From NCBI GenBank assembly GCA_021784255.1, contig JAJXSZ010000016.1, forward strand, positions 1 to 20,279: a stretch of DNA of 20,279 bases. Direction: 5' to 3'. Source of the DNA: Pseudomonadota bacterium (lineage in GTDB: Bacteria; Pseudomonadota; Alphaproteobacteria; Acetobacterales; Acetobacteraceae). Made by a program: the position numbers and the translations under genes. The notes below the pieces were generated by a model. That model was not told the origin of the DNA. It made no database searches and was given only the letters and a program-made list of their open reading frames with translations. Below are positions 1 through 7,418 of this stretch, in pieces (the first letter of the stretch is position 1; the number at the start of each line of letters is the position of its first letter).

Positions 1-652
1 GCCGCGCCCGCGCCAGCGCCGCATCGGCCGGGGCCAGGCGCGTCATCTGCCGCTGCGCCGCGATGCGGTCGCTGTGGATGAGCACGTCGAAGCGCGCGAG
101 CTGGTCCGACGGGCGCAGCGCCGCGCCCCAGCGCGCGAGGAAATTGGCCTCGGCGGCGGGATCGCCGGCCAGTGCCACCCAGGCCGCGCGGATGAACGGC
201 GCCGCGCGCGACGGCGCCAGCACCTCGGCGCAGCGCTGCAGCGCGCCCTCCTGCGCCGGCATGCGCGCCAGGCATAGGCGGCGTGCCGTGGCATCGTCCG
301 GCTCGTTCGCCAGCGCCTCGTCGAGGCGTCGGGTAAGCACGTAGCCGAGCGGCCAGTCCGGGTTACGCGCCATGAAGGCGGCGATCTCCGCGGCGCTGGC
401 CTGATCGGGGGCGAGCAGCCGGTAGAAGGTGACAAGCTTGACCGCGACCGGGTCGCCGACCGCGCGCGCCGCCGCCGCCGCGCCCGCCCAGTCATTGGCG
501 CGCACCAGCGCCATCGGGCTCGGCTGGATCGGGTTGGGCTGCGGCGCGTTGGGCTGGGCCCACGCCTTGGCAGCCACCAGGGGGACAACCAGCAGAAGGC
601 CGATGAGGGCGCGGCTGGCGCGCCGGAGCAGCAGCGGGGCGATTCGGGGCAT
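1..652 (-). CDS. Lytic murein transglycosylase, N-terminal part (runs off left edge)
   Basis: The reading frame starts at an ATG at 652-650 and stays open to the left edge, giving 217 residues of the N-terminal part. Residues 1-32 look like a signal peptide: an Arg-rich start, a hydrophobic stretch LIGLLLVVPLVA, and cleavage likely after AWA. A Pro/Asn/Gln-rich linker follows, then an alpha-helical Ala-rich region with FMARNPDWPLGYVLTRRLDE. That segment resembles the superhelical U-domain of alphaproteobacterial soluble lytic transglycosylases (Slt70-like). The catalytic SLT domain would lie beyond the window and is not visible, so the assignment rests on the N-terminus and on position: slt-type genes are often divergent from dapA in Alphaproteobacteria. 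The expected role is periplasmic cleavage of peptidoglycan glycan strands. Only 83 bp separate it from dapA, so the two promoters share that gap. Confidence 0.65.
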   Translation of the reverse strand, partial: MPRIAPLLLRRASRALIGLLLVVPLVAAKAWAQPNAPQPNPIQPSPMALVRANDWAGAAAAARAVGDPVAVKLVTFYRLLAPDQASAAEIAAFMARNPDWPLGYVLTRRLDEALANEPDDATARRLCLARMPAQEGALQRCAEVLAPSRAAPFIRAAWVALAGDPAAEANFLARWGAALRPSDQLARFDVLIHSDRIAAQRQMTRLAPADAALARAR

Positions 653-676
653 GGCCCAGTGTAGCCGGGCCCGCGC

Positions 677-705
677 TTGCGGCGTATCCCCCGCCCGCCT
701 AGTTT
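677..705 (+). promoter_or_regulatory. Candidate sigma70-type promoter for dapA
   Basis: TTGCGG (677-682), a 17-bp spacer and TAGTTT (700-705) lie 31 bp before the dapA start codon, in the 83-bp gap shared with the divergent transglycosylase gene. The -35 box is fair and the -10 box weak. An SD-like AGGAG lies at 722-726. Inference from pattern only. Confidence 0.3.
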
Positions 706-735
706 TGCGGCCCGCTATTCGAGGAGAGTCACGCC

Positions 736-1614
736 ATGTTCAGGGGATCGCTGGTCGCGTTGATCACGCCGATGCGCGAGGACGGCGCCGTGGACGAGCA
801 GGCTTTCGAGCGCTTCGTCGACTGGCAGATCAAGGAAGGCACGCACGGCGTGGTGCCGGTCGGCACCACCGGCGAGAGCCCGACCCTCTCGCACTCGGAA
901 CACAAGCGCATCACCGAAATCGCGATCGCGGTCGCCAGGGGCCGCGTGCCGGTGATCGCCGGCACCGGGTCGAACTCCACCGCCGAGGCGATCGACCTCA
1001 CGCGCCACGCGAAGCAGGCGGGGGCCGACGCGGCGCTCGTCGTCACGCCCTATTACAACAAGCCGACGCAGGAAGGCCTGTACTTGCATTTCAAGGCGAT
1101 CGCGGACGCGGCCGACCTGCCGATCATCATCTACAACATCCCGCCGCGCAGCGTCGTCGACATGTCGGTGGAGACGATGGCGCGCCTGGCCGCGCACCCG
1201 AACATCATCGGCGTGAAGGACGCGACAGCGAACCTGGCGCGCCCGCTGCACACGACCCGGGCGTGCGGCAAGGCGTTCTGCCAGCTTTCCGGCGAGGACC
1301 ACACGGCGCTGGCCTTCCTCGCCGCGGGCGGCGTTGGCTGCATCTCGGTCACCGCGAACGTGGCGCCGCGGCTGCTGCGGACCATGCACGAGACCTGGGC
1401 CGAGGGCGACACCAAGGGGGCGATGGCGATCCAGGAACGGCTGCTGCCGGTGCACGACGCGCTGTTCGCGGAGACGAGTCCCGGCCCGGTGAAGTATGCG
1501 GCGAGCCTGCTCGGGCATACCGCCGAGCGCTGCCGCCTGCCGCTGGCGCCGGTCAGCGAGCCGGTGAAGGCGCGGGTGCGCGCGGCAATGGCCGAGGCGG
1601 GGCTGCTGAACTGA
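736..1614 (+). CDS. dapA: 4-hydroxy-tetrahydrodipicolinate synthase
   Basis: Class I aldolase of the lysine/diaminopimelate pathway. It condenses pyruvate with L-aspartate-4-semialdehyde in the cytoplasm. The 292-residue length is the family norm. The key residues fall at the same numbers as in E. coli DapA: Thr44-Thr45 in VGTTGES, Tyr107 in TPYYNKP, Tyr133 in YNIPPR with Arg138, and the Schiff-base lysine Lys161 in GVKDAT. The ATG follows an AGGAG with about 9 bp spacing. smpB follows 40 bp downstream on the same strand, a pairing common in Alphaproteobacteria. Product meso-DAP feeds peptidoglycan synthesis, which fits the divergent peptidoglycan hydrolase gene next door. No regulatory leader is visible. 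Confidence 0.96.
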   Translation: MFRGSLVALITPMREDGAVDEQAFERFVDWQIKEGTHGVVPVGTTGESPTLSHSEHKRITEIAIAVARGRVPVIAGTGSNSTAEAIDLTRHAKQAGADAALVVTPYYNKPTQEGLYLHFKAIADAADLPIIIYNIPPRSVVDMSVETMARLAAHPNIIGVKDATANLARPLHTTRACGKAFCQLSGEDHTALAFLAAGGVGCISVTANVAPRLLRTMHETWAEGDTKGAMAIQERLLPVHDALFAETSPGPVKYAASLLGHTAERCRLPLAPVSEPVKARVRAAMAEAGLLN

Positions 1615-1654
1615 GCCGCGCGCCCGCGAGGGCGCGCCGGCGACGGCGGACGAC

Positions 1655-2128
1655 ATGGCAGCGGGCAAGCTCATCAGCCACGGGGTCGCGGCGCAGAATC
1701 GCAAGGCCCGGTTCGATTACGCGATTCGCGAATCGATCGAGGCCGGAATCGTGCTCAAGGGGCCGGAAGTGAAAAGCCTGCGGCACGGGCGCGCGACGCT
1801 GGGCGAGGCCTGGGCCGGTGAGCGCGACGGCGAGCTGTGGCTGTTCAACGCCTACATCCCCGAATACCAGGGCGGCATCCTGTCCCGCTTCGAGCCTCGC
1901 TCTCCGCGCAAATTGTTATTGAAACGCAAAGATATGCGGCGTCTTATTGGGGAGGTGACGCGGGCCGGCGCGAGCCTCGTCCCGCTCGATATCCATTTCA
2001 ACGAGCGCGGCCGCGCCAAGGTGCAGCTCGGGCTCGGCGTCGGCCGCAAGAAGGCCGACAAGCGGGCGGCGATCGCCGAGCGGGACTGGGCGCGCGACAA
2101 GGCCCGGCTGATGCGCGAACGCGGCTGA
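1655..2128 (+). CDS. smpB: SsrA-binding protein SmpB
   Basis: RNA-binding partner of tmRNA in trans-translation, which rescues stalled ribosomes and tags the nascent peptide. The 157 residues match the family length. Visible hallmarks are NRKARFDY (15-22), KGPEVKSLRHGRA (35-47), the NAYIPEY strand (65-71), RSPRKLLLKRKDM (82-94), and the basic C-terminal tail GRKKADKRAAIAERDWARDK (130-149) that enters the mRNA channel. The start ATG has only a weak upstream purine run (GGCGGACGAC). Codons 86-98 form an AT-rich patch with TTA, TTG, CTT, ATT, AAA and CGT codons, in sharp contrast to the surrounding GC3-rich codons; see findings. The tmRNA gene (ssrA) is not in the window. Confidence 0.95.
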   Translation: MAAGKLISHGVAAQNRKARFDYAIRESIEAGIVLKGPEVKSLRHGRATLGEAWAGERDGELWLFNAYIPEYQGGILSRFEPRSPRKLLLKRKDMRRLIGEVTRAGASLVPLDIHFNERGRAKVQLGLGVGRKKADKRAAIAERDWARDKARLMRERG

Positions 2129-2227
2129 GACGGCGCGGCCGAACCGCGAACCCGGCGCGACCACCCGGCATGACGGCGGCGGCAACCCCCGTTAGTATCC
2201 GGCATCGGCAATTTCGAGGGTTGGACG

Positions 2228-2608
2228 ATGGAGTCTGTTCGGACGACGTGGGCGCCGCGGGCGCTGAGCCTGCTGCGGATCGTGGCGGGACTGCTGTTCG
2301 TGGAGCACGGGCTGGCGAAGGTGTTCGGCTTCCCCGCCGGACCCGGGCTGTTCCACCTGCCACCGCTGTTCATGGCCGCCGGCCTGATCGAGTTCGTCGG
2401 CGGCACTCTGCTGGTGCTGGGACTGTTCACCCGCGCCGCGGCCTTCGTCATGTCCGGGGAAATGGCGATCGCCTATTTCAGCATGGACCTGCCGCGCTCG
2501 TTCCTCCCGCTCGCCAATCACGGCGAGGCGGTGATCCTCTACTGCTTCACCTTCCTCTATATCGCCGCGGCGGGCGGCGGCGCGTGGACCGTCGACGCCA
2601 GACTTTGA
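2228..2608 (+). CDS. DoxX family inner-membrane protein
   Basis: A 126-residue protein with about four hydrophobic segments: LSLLRIVAGLLFVEHG (13-28), PLFMAAGLIEFVGGTLLVLG (46-65), a segment around FVMSGEMAIAYF (73-84), and AVILYCFTFLYIAAAG (101-116). The motifs HGLAKVFGFP, GEMAIAYF and GEAVILYCFTFLYIAAAGGG are characteristic of the DoxX/YphA family. Family members are integral membrane proteins; some have been linked to redox or thiol stress, but the biochemical function is generally unknown. The ATG has GAGGG at 2217-2221. The TGA stop lies inside the first unit of a 14-bp tandem repeat. It is 99 bp beyond smpB and may have its own promoter. Confidence 0.85.
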   Translation: MESVRTTWAPRALSLLRIVAGLLFVEHGLAKVFGFPAGPGLFHLPPLFMAAGLIEFVGGTLLVLGLFTRAAAFVMSGEMAIAYFSMDLPRSFLPLANHGEAVILYCFTFLYIAAAGGGAWTVDARL

Positions 2609-2660
2609 ACTGGGGGCGTTGAACTGGGGGCGTTGAACTGGGGGCGTTGAACTGGGGGCC
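2605..2660. repeat. Four-copy 14-bp tandem repeat
   Basis: TTGAACTGGGGGCG occurs at 2605-2618, 2619-2632 and 2633-2646, and a fourth copy at 2647-2660 ends in CC. The doxX stop codon TGA (2606-2608) is part of the first unit. Because TGA recurs every 14 bp it is found in all frames, so read-through would soon stop. Near-perfect identity suggests recent slippage expansion and copy-number variability. Confidence 0.95.
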
Positions 2661-2677
2661 GCAGGCGGCGCCGTTCC

Positions 2678-2727
2678 AGAGCAGGAAATCCGACCAGGTG
2701 ATTCTATCCGGTCGGAATTTGCTCTAG
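2678..2727. repeat. Dispersed palindromic element, copy 1
   Basis: Outer arms AGAGCA (2678-2683) and TGCTCT (2720-2725) and inner arms TCCGACC (2689-2695) and GGTCGGA (2710-2716) enclose a 14-base loop containing GTGATTCTAT. The element lies between the convergent doxX and uracil-DNA glycosylase genes and supplies the stop codon of the latter (CTA on the plus strand, 2724-2726). Its right part (2693-2727) matches 8458-8492 at 28 of 35 positions, which marks it as a dispersed family. It may also act as a bidirectional terminator, though no T-run is seen. Confidence 0.8.
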
Positions 2728-3353
2728 CGCAGCCGGGAAGCGACCGCGGCGAGCACGGCATCGAACATCGCCTCGGTCAGGACGCCCGTGTTCATGTTGT
2801 AGCGCGAAACGTGGTAGCTGTCGGCCAGCACGCGCCCGCCCGGCAACTCGTGCAGTGCGCCGTGGCCGAAGGCGGCGCGCGACGACCTGAGGTCGAGGGC
2901 GCGCAGCACCGCGCCGTGCGCGATGCGGCCAAGCGCGAGGATCACGCGCAGCCGCGGCAGGCCCGCCAGCTCGGCCTTGAGGAAATCGTTGCAGGCGCGG
3001 ATTTCGGGCGGCAGCGGCTTGTTCTGCGGCGGCACGCAGCGCACCGCGTTGACGACGCGGACGTCGAGCCGCATCGCCTCGTCCGGCTCCGCCGTGTAGC
3101 GCCCATGCGCGAACCCTGCCCTGAGCAGCGCGCCATAGAGCGTGATCCCGGCGCCGTCGCCATGGAACGGGCGGCCGGTGCGGTTGGCACCGCGCAGCCC
3201 CGGCGCGAGTCCGACGACGAGCAGCCGCGCGTCGAAGGGCCCGAGGCTGGGCACCGGCGCGTTGAACCAGCTGGGATTCGCCGCCCGGTTATCGCCCCGG
3301 AATGCGGCCAGCCGCGGGCAGCGGGCGCAGTCGCGGCCCGGTTGCGCGATCAC
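2724..3353 (-). CDS. Family 5 uracil-DNA glycosylase (UDGb type)
   Basis: Base-excision repair enzyme that removes uracil, and often hypoxanthine or other deaminated bases, from DNA. The 209 residues carry the family-5 signature: GLAPGLRGANRTGRPFHGDG (48-67), NAVRCVPPQNKPLPPEI (102-118) and SYHVSRYNMNTG (179-190) with His181. Four cysteines, C9 and C12 (CARC), C106 and C121, fit the [4Fe-4S] cluster of this superfamily. Motif 1 has Ala-Pro-Gly rather than the Glu-Pro-Gly of family 4, which supports UDGb. The start is GTG at 3353-3351, overlapping the TGA of the upstream NYN gene as GTGA, so translation is probably coupled. The stop lies inside the palindromic repeat. Cytosine deamination is a plausible burden in a GC-rich genome, but that link is inference. 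Confidence 0.92.
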   Translation of the reverse strand: MIAQPGRDCARCPRLAAFRGDNRAANPSWFNAPVPSLGPFDARLLVVGLAPGLRGANRTGRPFHGDGAGITLYGALLRAGFAHGRYTAEPDEAMRLDVRVVNAVRCVPPQNKPLPPEIRACNDFLKAELAGLPRLRVILALGRIAHGAVLRALDLRSSRAAFGHGALHELPGGRVLADSYHVSRYNMNTGVLTEAMFDAVLAAVASRLR

Positions 3354-3949
3354 GCGTCGGCGGGATCGGCATAGGGTTCGGCCGGTGTCGCACGCTGCCC
3401 GCGTGCCGGGCGCGGCTCCATCTGCCGGCGGGTGAACTCGGGCGCGATCTCGGCGAGTTCGAGGAACTGGTCGGCCTGACGGCGCAGCTCGTCGGCGACC
3501 ATCGGCGGCGTGGTCTTGATCGAGGAGACGACGGAGACGCGCACGCCGCGCCGCTGCACCGCCTCGACCAGGCTGCGGAAATCGGAATCGCCCGAAAACA
3601 GCACCGCGTGGTCGATCTTCGGCGCCAGCTCCAGCATGTCGACGGCCAGCTCGATATCCATGTTGCCCTTGACGCGCCGGCGGCCGGCGGCATCGGTGAA
3701 CTCACGCGCCGGCTTGGTGACCAGCGTATAGCCGTTATAGGCGAGCCAGTCGGTGAGCGGCTTGAGCGGCGAATATTCCTCCGTTTCCAGCACCGCCGCG
3801 TAGTAGTAGGCGCGCAGCACGTTGGTCTGCTTGCGGAAAAAGCCGAGGAGATTGCGATAGTCGACGTCGAACCCGAGATTGCGGCTGGCGGAGTAGAGAT
3901 TGGCCCCGTCAATGAAGAGCGCCGTGCGCTCGTTGGGTGGAAAATGCAT
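3350..3949 (-). CDS. NYN domain protein, LabA/DUF88 type (putative ribonuclease)
   Basis: A 199-residue protein of the PIN-like NYN nuclease superfamily. Acidic residues sit where the metal-binding site is expected: Asp14 in LFIDGANLY, Asp98 in VKGNMDIELAVDML with Asp104, and Asp121/Asp123 in FSGDSDF, followed by LVEAVQRRGVRVSVVSS. These make a RNase-like activity likely, but the cellular substrate of LabA-type NYN proteins is not established. The C-terminal 30 residues are Pro/Arg-rich and probably disordered. The ATG at 3949 has no strong SD. The 3' end overlaps the uracil-DNA glycosylase start (GTGA). It is divergent from folK across a gap of about 98 bp, an arrangement I associate with other Alphaproteobacteria. 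Confidence 0.88.
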   Translation of the reverse strand: MHFPPNERTALFIDGANLYSASRNLGFDVDYRNLLGFFRKQTNVLRAYYYAAVLETEEYSPLKPLTDWLAYNGYTLVTKPAREFTDAAGRRRVKGNMDIELAVDMLELAPKIDHAVLFSGDSDFRSLVEAVQRRGVRVSVVSSIKTTPPMVADELRRQADQFLELAEIAPEFTRRQMEPRPARGQRATPAEPYADPADA

Positions 3950-4047
3950 TCGTGCGTGTCCGTGGTTGCAAGAAAAATGACGCCTGAGCTTGGTCGACGA
4001 TCAAGCAATGACCGGCCGCACGCCCGGATGCAAGCTTGGCGCACGCG

Positions 4048-4566
4048 ATGATCCTCATCGGCATCGGCGCCAACCTGCCCGGGCCGCATGGCGAGGCGCC
4101 GCTGGTCACGGCGCGCGCCGCGGTCGTGGCCCTGGCCGGCATCGCCGGGCTGCGGCTGGTCGCGGTGTCGCGTTTCTGGGAAAGCGCGCCGGTGCTGCCC
4201 GCTGGCCCGCCGGCGGTGGACCAGCCGCGCTATGTCAACGCGGTGGTGCGGCTGGAGGGCTGCGCCGGCGAGCGTGGCACGGACCCCGCCTGGCTGCTGG
4301 CCCGGCTGCAGGCGATCGAGGCCGCCGCCGGGCGGGTGCGTGGCGCGCGCAACGCGGCCCGCCCGCTCGACCTCGATATCCTCGACATCGACGGGCAGGT
4401 GCGCGCGGCACCGGACCCGGTGTTACCGCATCCGCGCCTGGCCGGGCGGGCTTTCGTGCTGCGCCCGCTGGCCGAGGTGGCGCCGGCCTGGCGCCATCCG
4501 CGGACCGGCCAGGCGGTCGGCGATCTGCTGGCCGGCGTGGCTGCGCAGGACGCAGCCCCGCTCTGA
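4048..4566 (+). CDS. folK: 2-amino-4-hydroxy-6-hydroxymethyldihydropteridine pyrophosphokinase
   Basis: Transfers pyrophosphate from ATP to 6-hydroxymethyl-7,8-dihydropterin in folate synthesis (cytoplasm). Hallmarks are the N-terminal IGIGANLPGP, SRFWESAPV, RYVNAVVRLE, the signature RPLDLDILDID (metal- and ATP-binding aspartates), and PHPRLAGRAFVLRPLAEVAP. I chose the ATG at 4048 (172 residues) because family members begin at MILIGIGAN. The in-frame TTG at 4036 adds only four residues (MAHA) and has no better SD. Length is normal for FolK. It stands alone in front of rpoZ; folP and folB are not in the window. The sequence after the stop (4567-4644) holds the candidate rpoZ promoter. Confidence 0.92.
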   Translation: MILIGIGANLPGPHGEAPLVTARAAVVALAGIAGLRLVAVSRFWESAPVLPAGPPAVDQPRYVNAVVRLEGCAGERGTDPAWLLARLQAIEAAAGRVRGARNAARPLDLDILDIDGQVRAAPDPVLPHPRLAGRAFVLRPLAEVAPAWRHPRTGQAVGDLLAGVAAQDAAPL

Positions 4567-4576
4567 TCGAATAGCC

Positions 4577-4605
4577 TTGCATCGGACGCGCGCGACGCCT
4601 ATCTG
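4577..4605 (+). promoter_or_regulatory. Candidate promoter for rpoZ-rsh
   Basis: TTGCAT (4577-4582), a 17-bp spacer and TATCTG (4600-4605) form a plausible sigma70-type promoter 39 bp before the rpoZ start, in a 78-bp gap after folK. The gap is noticeably more T-rich than the coding DNA around it. An SD (GGAGG, 4633-4637) precedes rpoZ. Start-site mapping has not been done; this is a pattern call. Confidence 0.42.
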
Positions 4606-4644
4606 TCCGCTCTTATCCCTTGATTTTGCTATGGAGGACACGGC

Positions 4645-5043
4645 ATGGCGCGCGTGACGGTCGAAGATTGCGTGGAGCGGGTGCCGAACCGCTTCGAGCT
4701 GGTGCTATTCGCGGCGCAGCGGGCGCGCAACATCTCCCGCGGCGAGGAACTGACGATCGACCGCGACAACGACAAGAATCCGGTGGTGGCGCTGCGCGAG
4801 ATCGCCGACGCCACGCTGCCGCTCGAAAAGCTCGAGGGCGACCTGCTGAAGTCGCTGTCGCGCGCGCCGGAGCCGGAGCCGGCAGACGAGGAGGTGATGG
4901 ACCTCATCCCGACCGACCAGAACATCTTCGGCCTGCAGGATCTCTCCGCCGAGGAAGAGGCGGCGGCGATCCCGCCCGAGGAAATGACCGCCGAGGACAT
5001 CGAGGCGGCGATCGCCGCCGAGCTGGGCGGCGGCCGGCGCTGA
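4645..5043 (+). CDS. rpoZ: DNA-directed RNA polymerase omega subunit
   Basis: Small RNA polymerase subunit that helps beta-prime fold and, in E. coli, forms part of a ppGpp binding site. The N-terminal core is recognisable: MARVTVEDCVERVPNRFELV (1-20), AAQRARNISRGEE, and DNDKNPVVALREIADATLPL. At 132 residues it is longer than the 91-residue E. coli protein. The extra C-terminal part, from about residue 75, is very acidic (EPEPADEEVMD, EEEAAA, EEMTAEDIEAAIAAE), as in many alphaproteobacterial omegas. SD GGAGG lies 7 bp before the ATG. The next gene, rsh, starts 22 bp downstream. Co-transcription of omega with the ppGpp enzyme is a widely conserved arrangement. Confidence 0.95.
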   Translation: MARVTVEDCVERVPNRFELVLFAAQRARNISRGEELTIDRDNDKNPVVALREIADATLPLEKLEGDLLKSLSRAPEPEPADEEVMDLIPTDQNIFGLQDLSAEEEAAAIPPEEMTAEDIEAAIAAELGGGRR

Positions 5044-5065
5044 CGGCAGGCCCGGGGAGCAACGC

Positions 5066-7333
5066 ATGCAGGGGCGCGGCGAACCGGCCTGGCGCGCCCC
5101 TTCCCTGCGGCTTCCGGATGGCCTGACCACGGCCGCGGCTCCCGCCGCCGAGACGGCCCCCGCTGCCCTGATCGCGCCGCTGCTCGCGGCGCTGCGCGGC
5201 TACGACCCCAACGCCGACCTCACGCTGGTCGAGCAGGCCTACCTGCTCGCATCCGGCGCGCATGCCACGCAGAAGCGCGACAGCGGCGAGCCCTACATCA
5301 CCCACCCCGTCGCCGTGGCGATGATCCTCGCCGGCTACCGGCTCGACACCGGCTCGCTGGTGACGGCGCTGCTGCACGACACGATCGAGGACACGCCGGT
5401 GACGCGCGCCGAGATTGCGCGCCGCTTCGGCGAGGAGATCGCGGGGCTGGTCGACGGGGTCACCAAGCTGACCCGGCTGGAGCTGCAGTCCGACCGCACC
5501 AAGCAGGCCGAGAATTTCCGCAAGCTGGTGCTCGCCCTCTCGCGCGACATCCGGGTCCTGCTGGTCAAGCTCGCGGACCGGCTGCACAACATGCGCACGC
5601 TGGGTTCCATTCCGAAACCGGAACGGCGCCAGCGCATCGCGCGCGAGACGATGGATATCTACGCGCCGCTCGCCGACCGCATCGGCATGGACGCGATGAA
5701 GACCGAGCTGCAGAACCTCGCATTCGCGCAGCTCGAACCGGACGCCTACGAAACGATCACGGCGCGGCTCAACTTCCTGCGCGGTCAGGGAGCGGATGTG
5801 ATCGAGCGGATGCGCGGCGAGCTCGCGCGCATCTGCCGCGAGTCCGGCGTCGAGGTGACCGAGGTCACCGGGCGGGAGAAATCGCCGTTCTCGGTCTGGG
5901 AGAAGATGAAGCGGCGCAACGTCGAGTTCGAGCAGCTCTCGGACATCATGGCCTTCCGCATCGTCGTTCCCACGCGCGAGGCCTGCTACGCCGCCCTCGG
6001 CGCCGTGCACGCCGCCTATCCGGTCACCGCCGGGCGGTTCAAGGACTACATTTCGACCCCGAAATCGAACGGCTACCAGAGCCTGCACACCGGCGTTGCC
6101 CTGCGCGCGCCGCGCAACCAGAAGATCGAGGTGCAGATCCGCACGCCCGACATGCATGCGGTGGCCGAGAACGGCGTGGCCGCGCACTGGCACTACAAGG
6201 GCGGCGGGCGCGCCGGGCCCGAAACCGACGAGATGCGGCGCTTCCGCTGGGTGCAGGACCTGCTCGAGATCCTGGAGAACTCGAGCGCCGACGAGTTCCT
6301 CGAGAACACCCGCCTTGAGCTCTACCAGGACCAGGTGTTCTGCTTCACGCCGAAGGGCCAGCTGATCCAGCTCCCGCGCGGCGCAACACCGGTCGATTTT
6401 GCCTACGCCGTGCACTCGCAGGTGGGCGATACCTGCGTCGGCGCCAGGATCAACGGCAAGCTGATGCCGCTGCGCCACGTGCTGCAGAACGGCGACCAGG
6501 TCGAGATCATGACCTCGCGCGGCGGCACGCCCTCGGCGCAGTGGGAGCGCTTCGTCGTCACCGGCAAGGCGCGCGCGCGCATCCGCCGCTTCCTCCAGCA
6601 ACAGCAACGCGAAGCCAACCGCGACGCCGGGCGCACGGCGCTGACCAAGGCGTTCCGCGCCGACGGGCTCGACGGCTCGGAAAAAGTGCTCGAGGGCGCG
6701 CTGAAGACGCTGAAGCTCGCTGGCCTCGACGAGCTGTTGATCGCGGTCGGCACCGGACATCTCTCGGCGCGCGACGTGGTCGCCGCCGCCTACCCCGAGC
6801 TGCGCGTGGCGGCGCGCGCGCAGCACATGCTCCCCAGCCTGCCGGCCCGCGCCAAGCCGCCAGCCAGCGGCAACACGCTGCCGATCACCGGGCTCGTGCC
6901 GGGCATGGCGATCCGCTATGCCGGCTGCTGCCATCCGGTTCCCGGCGACCCGATCGTCGGCATCGTGACCACCGGCAAGGGGGTGACGATCCACGCGCGC
7001 GAGTGCCCGACGCTCGAGACTTTCGCTACGACGCCGGAACGGTTCATCGACGTCGACTGGGAGCAGGGTGCGCAGGTCCCGCCCAAGGGCGAGGGCTTCA
7101 CCGGGCGGCTCTCGGTGATCGCGGACAACGCGCCGACCTCGATCGCCTCGGTGACCAACGCCATTTCCAAGCAGGATGCGGCGGTGGCGAGCCTGCGCGT
7201 GGTCAACCGCCAGGCGGATTTCTTCGAGATGCTGGTCGATGTCGAGGTGCGCGACCTGCAGCAGCTCGCCGCGGTGATGGCGAGCCTGCGCGCTGCCTCG
7301 CATGTGCACGAAGTGGACCGCGCCCGCGGCTGA
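5066..7333 (+). CDS. rsh: Bifunctional (p)ppGpp synthetase/hydrolase, Rsh (RelA/SpoT)
   Basis: Makes and degrades the stringent-response alarmone. The 755 residues contain, in order: an HD hydrolase domain with His66 (GAHATQ), His104-Asp105 and Glu108-Asp109 in LLHDTIEDT, and Asp171 in LADRLHNMRT; a synthetase domain (about 270-380) with Asp293 in SDIMAFRIVV, KDYISTPKSNGYQSLHT (from 326) and Glu355 in EVQIRT; a TGS domain (about 423-485) from QVFCFTPKGQLIQLPRGATP; a conserved Cys pair C621-C622 before His623 in the zinc-finger-like region; and a C-terminal ACT domain (about 679-750). Both active sites look intact, so I call it bifunctional, as expected where only one long Rsh exists. It follows rpoZ by 22 bp with SD GGGGAG (5054-5059). 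The AhpD-like gene begins 85 bp downstream. Confidence 0.96.
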   Translation: MQGRGEPAWRAPSLRLPDGLTTAAAPAAETAPAALIAPLLAALRGYDPNADLTLVEQAYLLASGAHATQKRDSGEPYITHPVAVAMILAGYRLDTGSLVTALLHDTIEDTPVTRAEIARRFGEEIAGLVDGVTKLTRLELQSDRTKQAENFRKLVLALSRDIRVLLVKLADRLHNMRTLGSIPKPERRQRIARETMDIYAPLADRIGMDAMKTELQNLAFAQLEPDAYETITARLNFLRGQGADVIERMRGELARICRESGVEVTEVTGREKSPFSVWEKMKRRNVEFEQLSDIMAFRIVVPTREACYAALGAVHAAYPVTAGRFKDYISTPKSNGYQSLHTGVALRAPRNQKIEVQIRTPDMHAVAENGVAAHWHYKGGGRAGPETDEMRRFRWVQDLLEILENSSADEFLENTRLELYQDQVFCFTPKGQLIQLPRGATPVDFAYAVHSQVGDTCVGARINGKLMPLRHVLQNGDQVEIMTSRGGTPSAQWERFVVTGKARARIRRFLQQQQREANRDAGRTALTKAFRADGLDGSEKVLEGALKTLKLAGLDELLIAVGTGHLSARDVVAAAYPELRVAARAQHMLPSLPARAKPPASGNTLPITGLVPGMAIRYAGCCHPVPGDPIVGIVTTGKGVTIHARECPTLETFATTPERFIDVDWEQGAQVPPKGEGFTGRLSVIADNAPTSIASVTNAISKQDAAVASLRVVNRQADFFEMLVDVEVRDLQQLAAVMASLRAASHVHEVDRARG

Positions 7334-7418
7334 GCAGCGGCCCTGCCTGGTGCGGACGGCGGCAGCAACGGCGCGGGTGCGAACGGCCGATCACGAGATC
7401 CTGGAAGCGGAGGCTACG

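Noticed and set aside
429..1772. 447-codon plus-strand frame overlapping dapA
   Set aside because: Frame-shifted reading of dapA and antisense of the transglycosylase gene; Arg/Gly/Ala noise only.
2605..2660. CRISPR-like array
   Set aside because: The 14-bp units are contiguous without spacers and no cas gene is present.
4904..7309. 801-codon open frame on the minus strand across rsh
   Set aside because: It is antisense to rsh. Its product is Arg/His/Leu-rich without domains, a normal shadow of GC-rich coding DNA.
7302..7418. Upstream start of the AhpD-like gene overlapping rsh
   Set aside because: No SD is present there and the extra 39 residues show no family similarity; the ATG at 7419 has a strong purine-rich SD.
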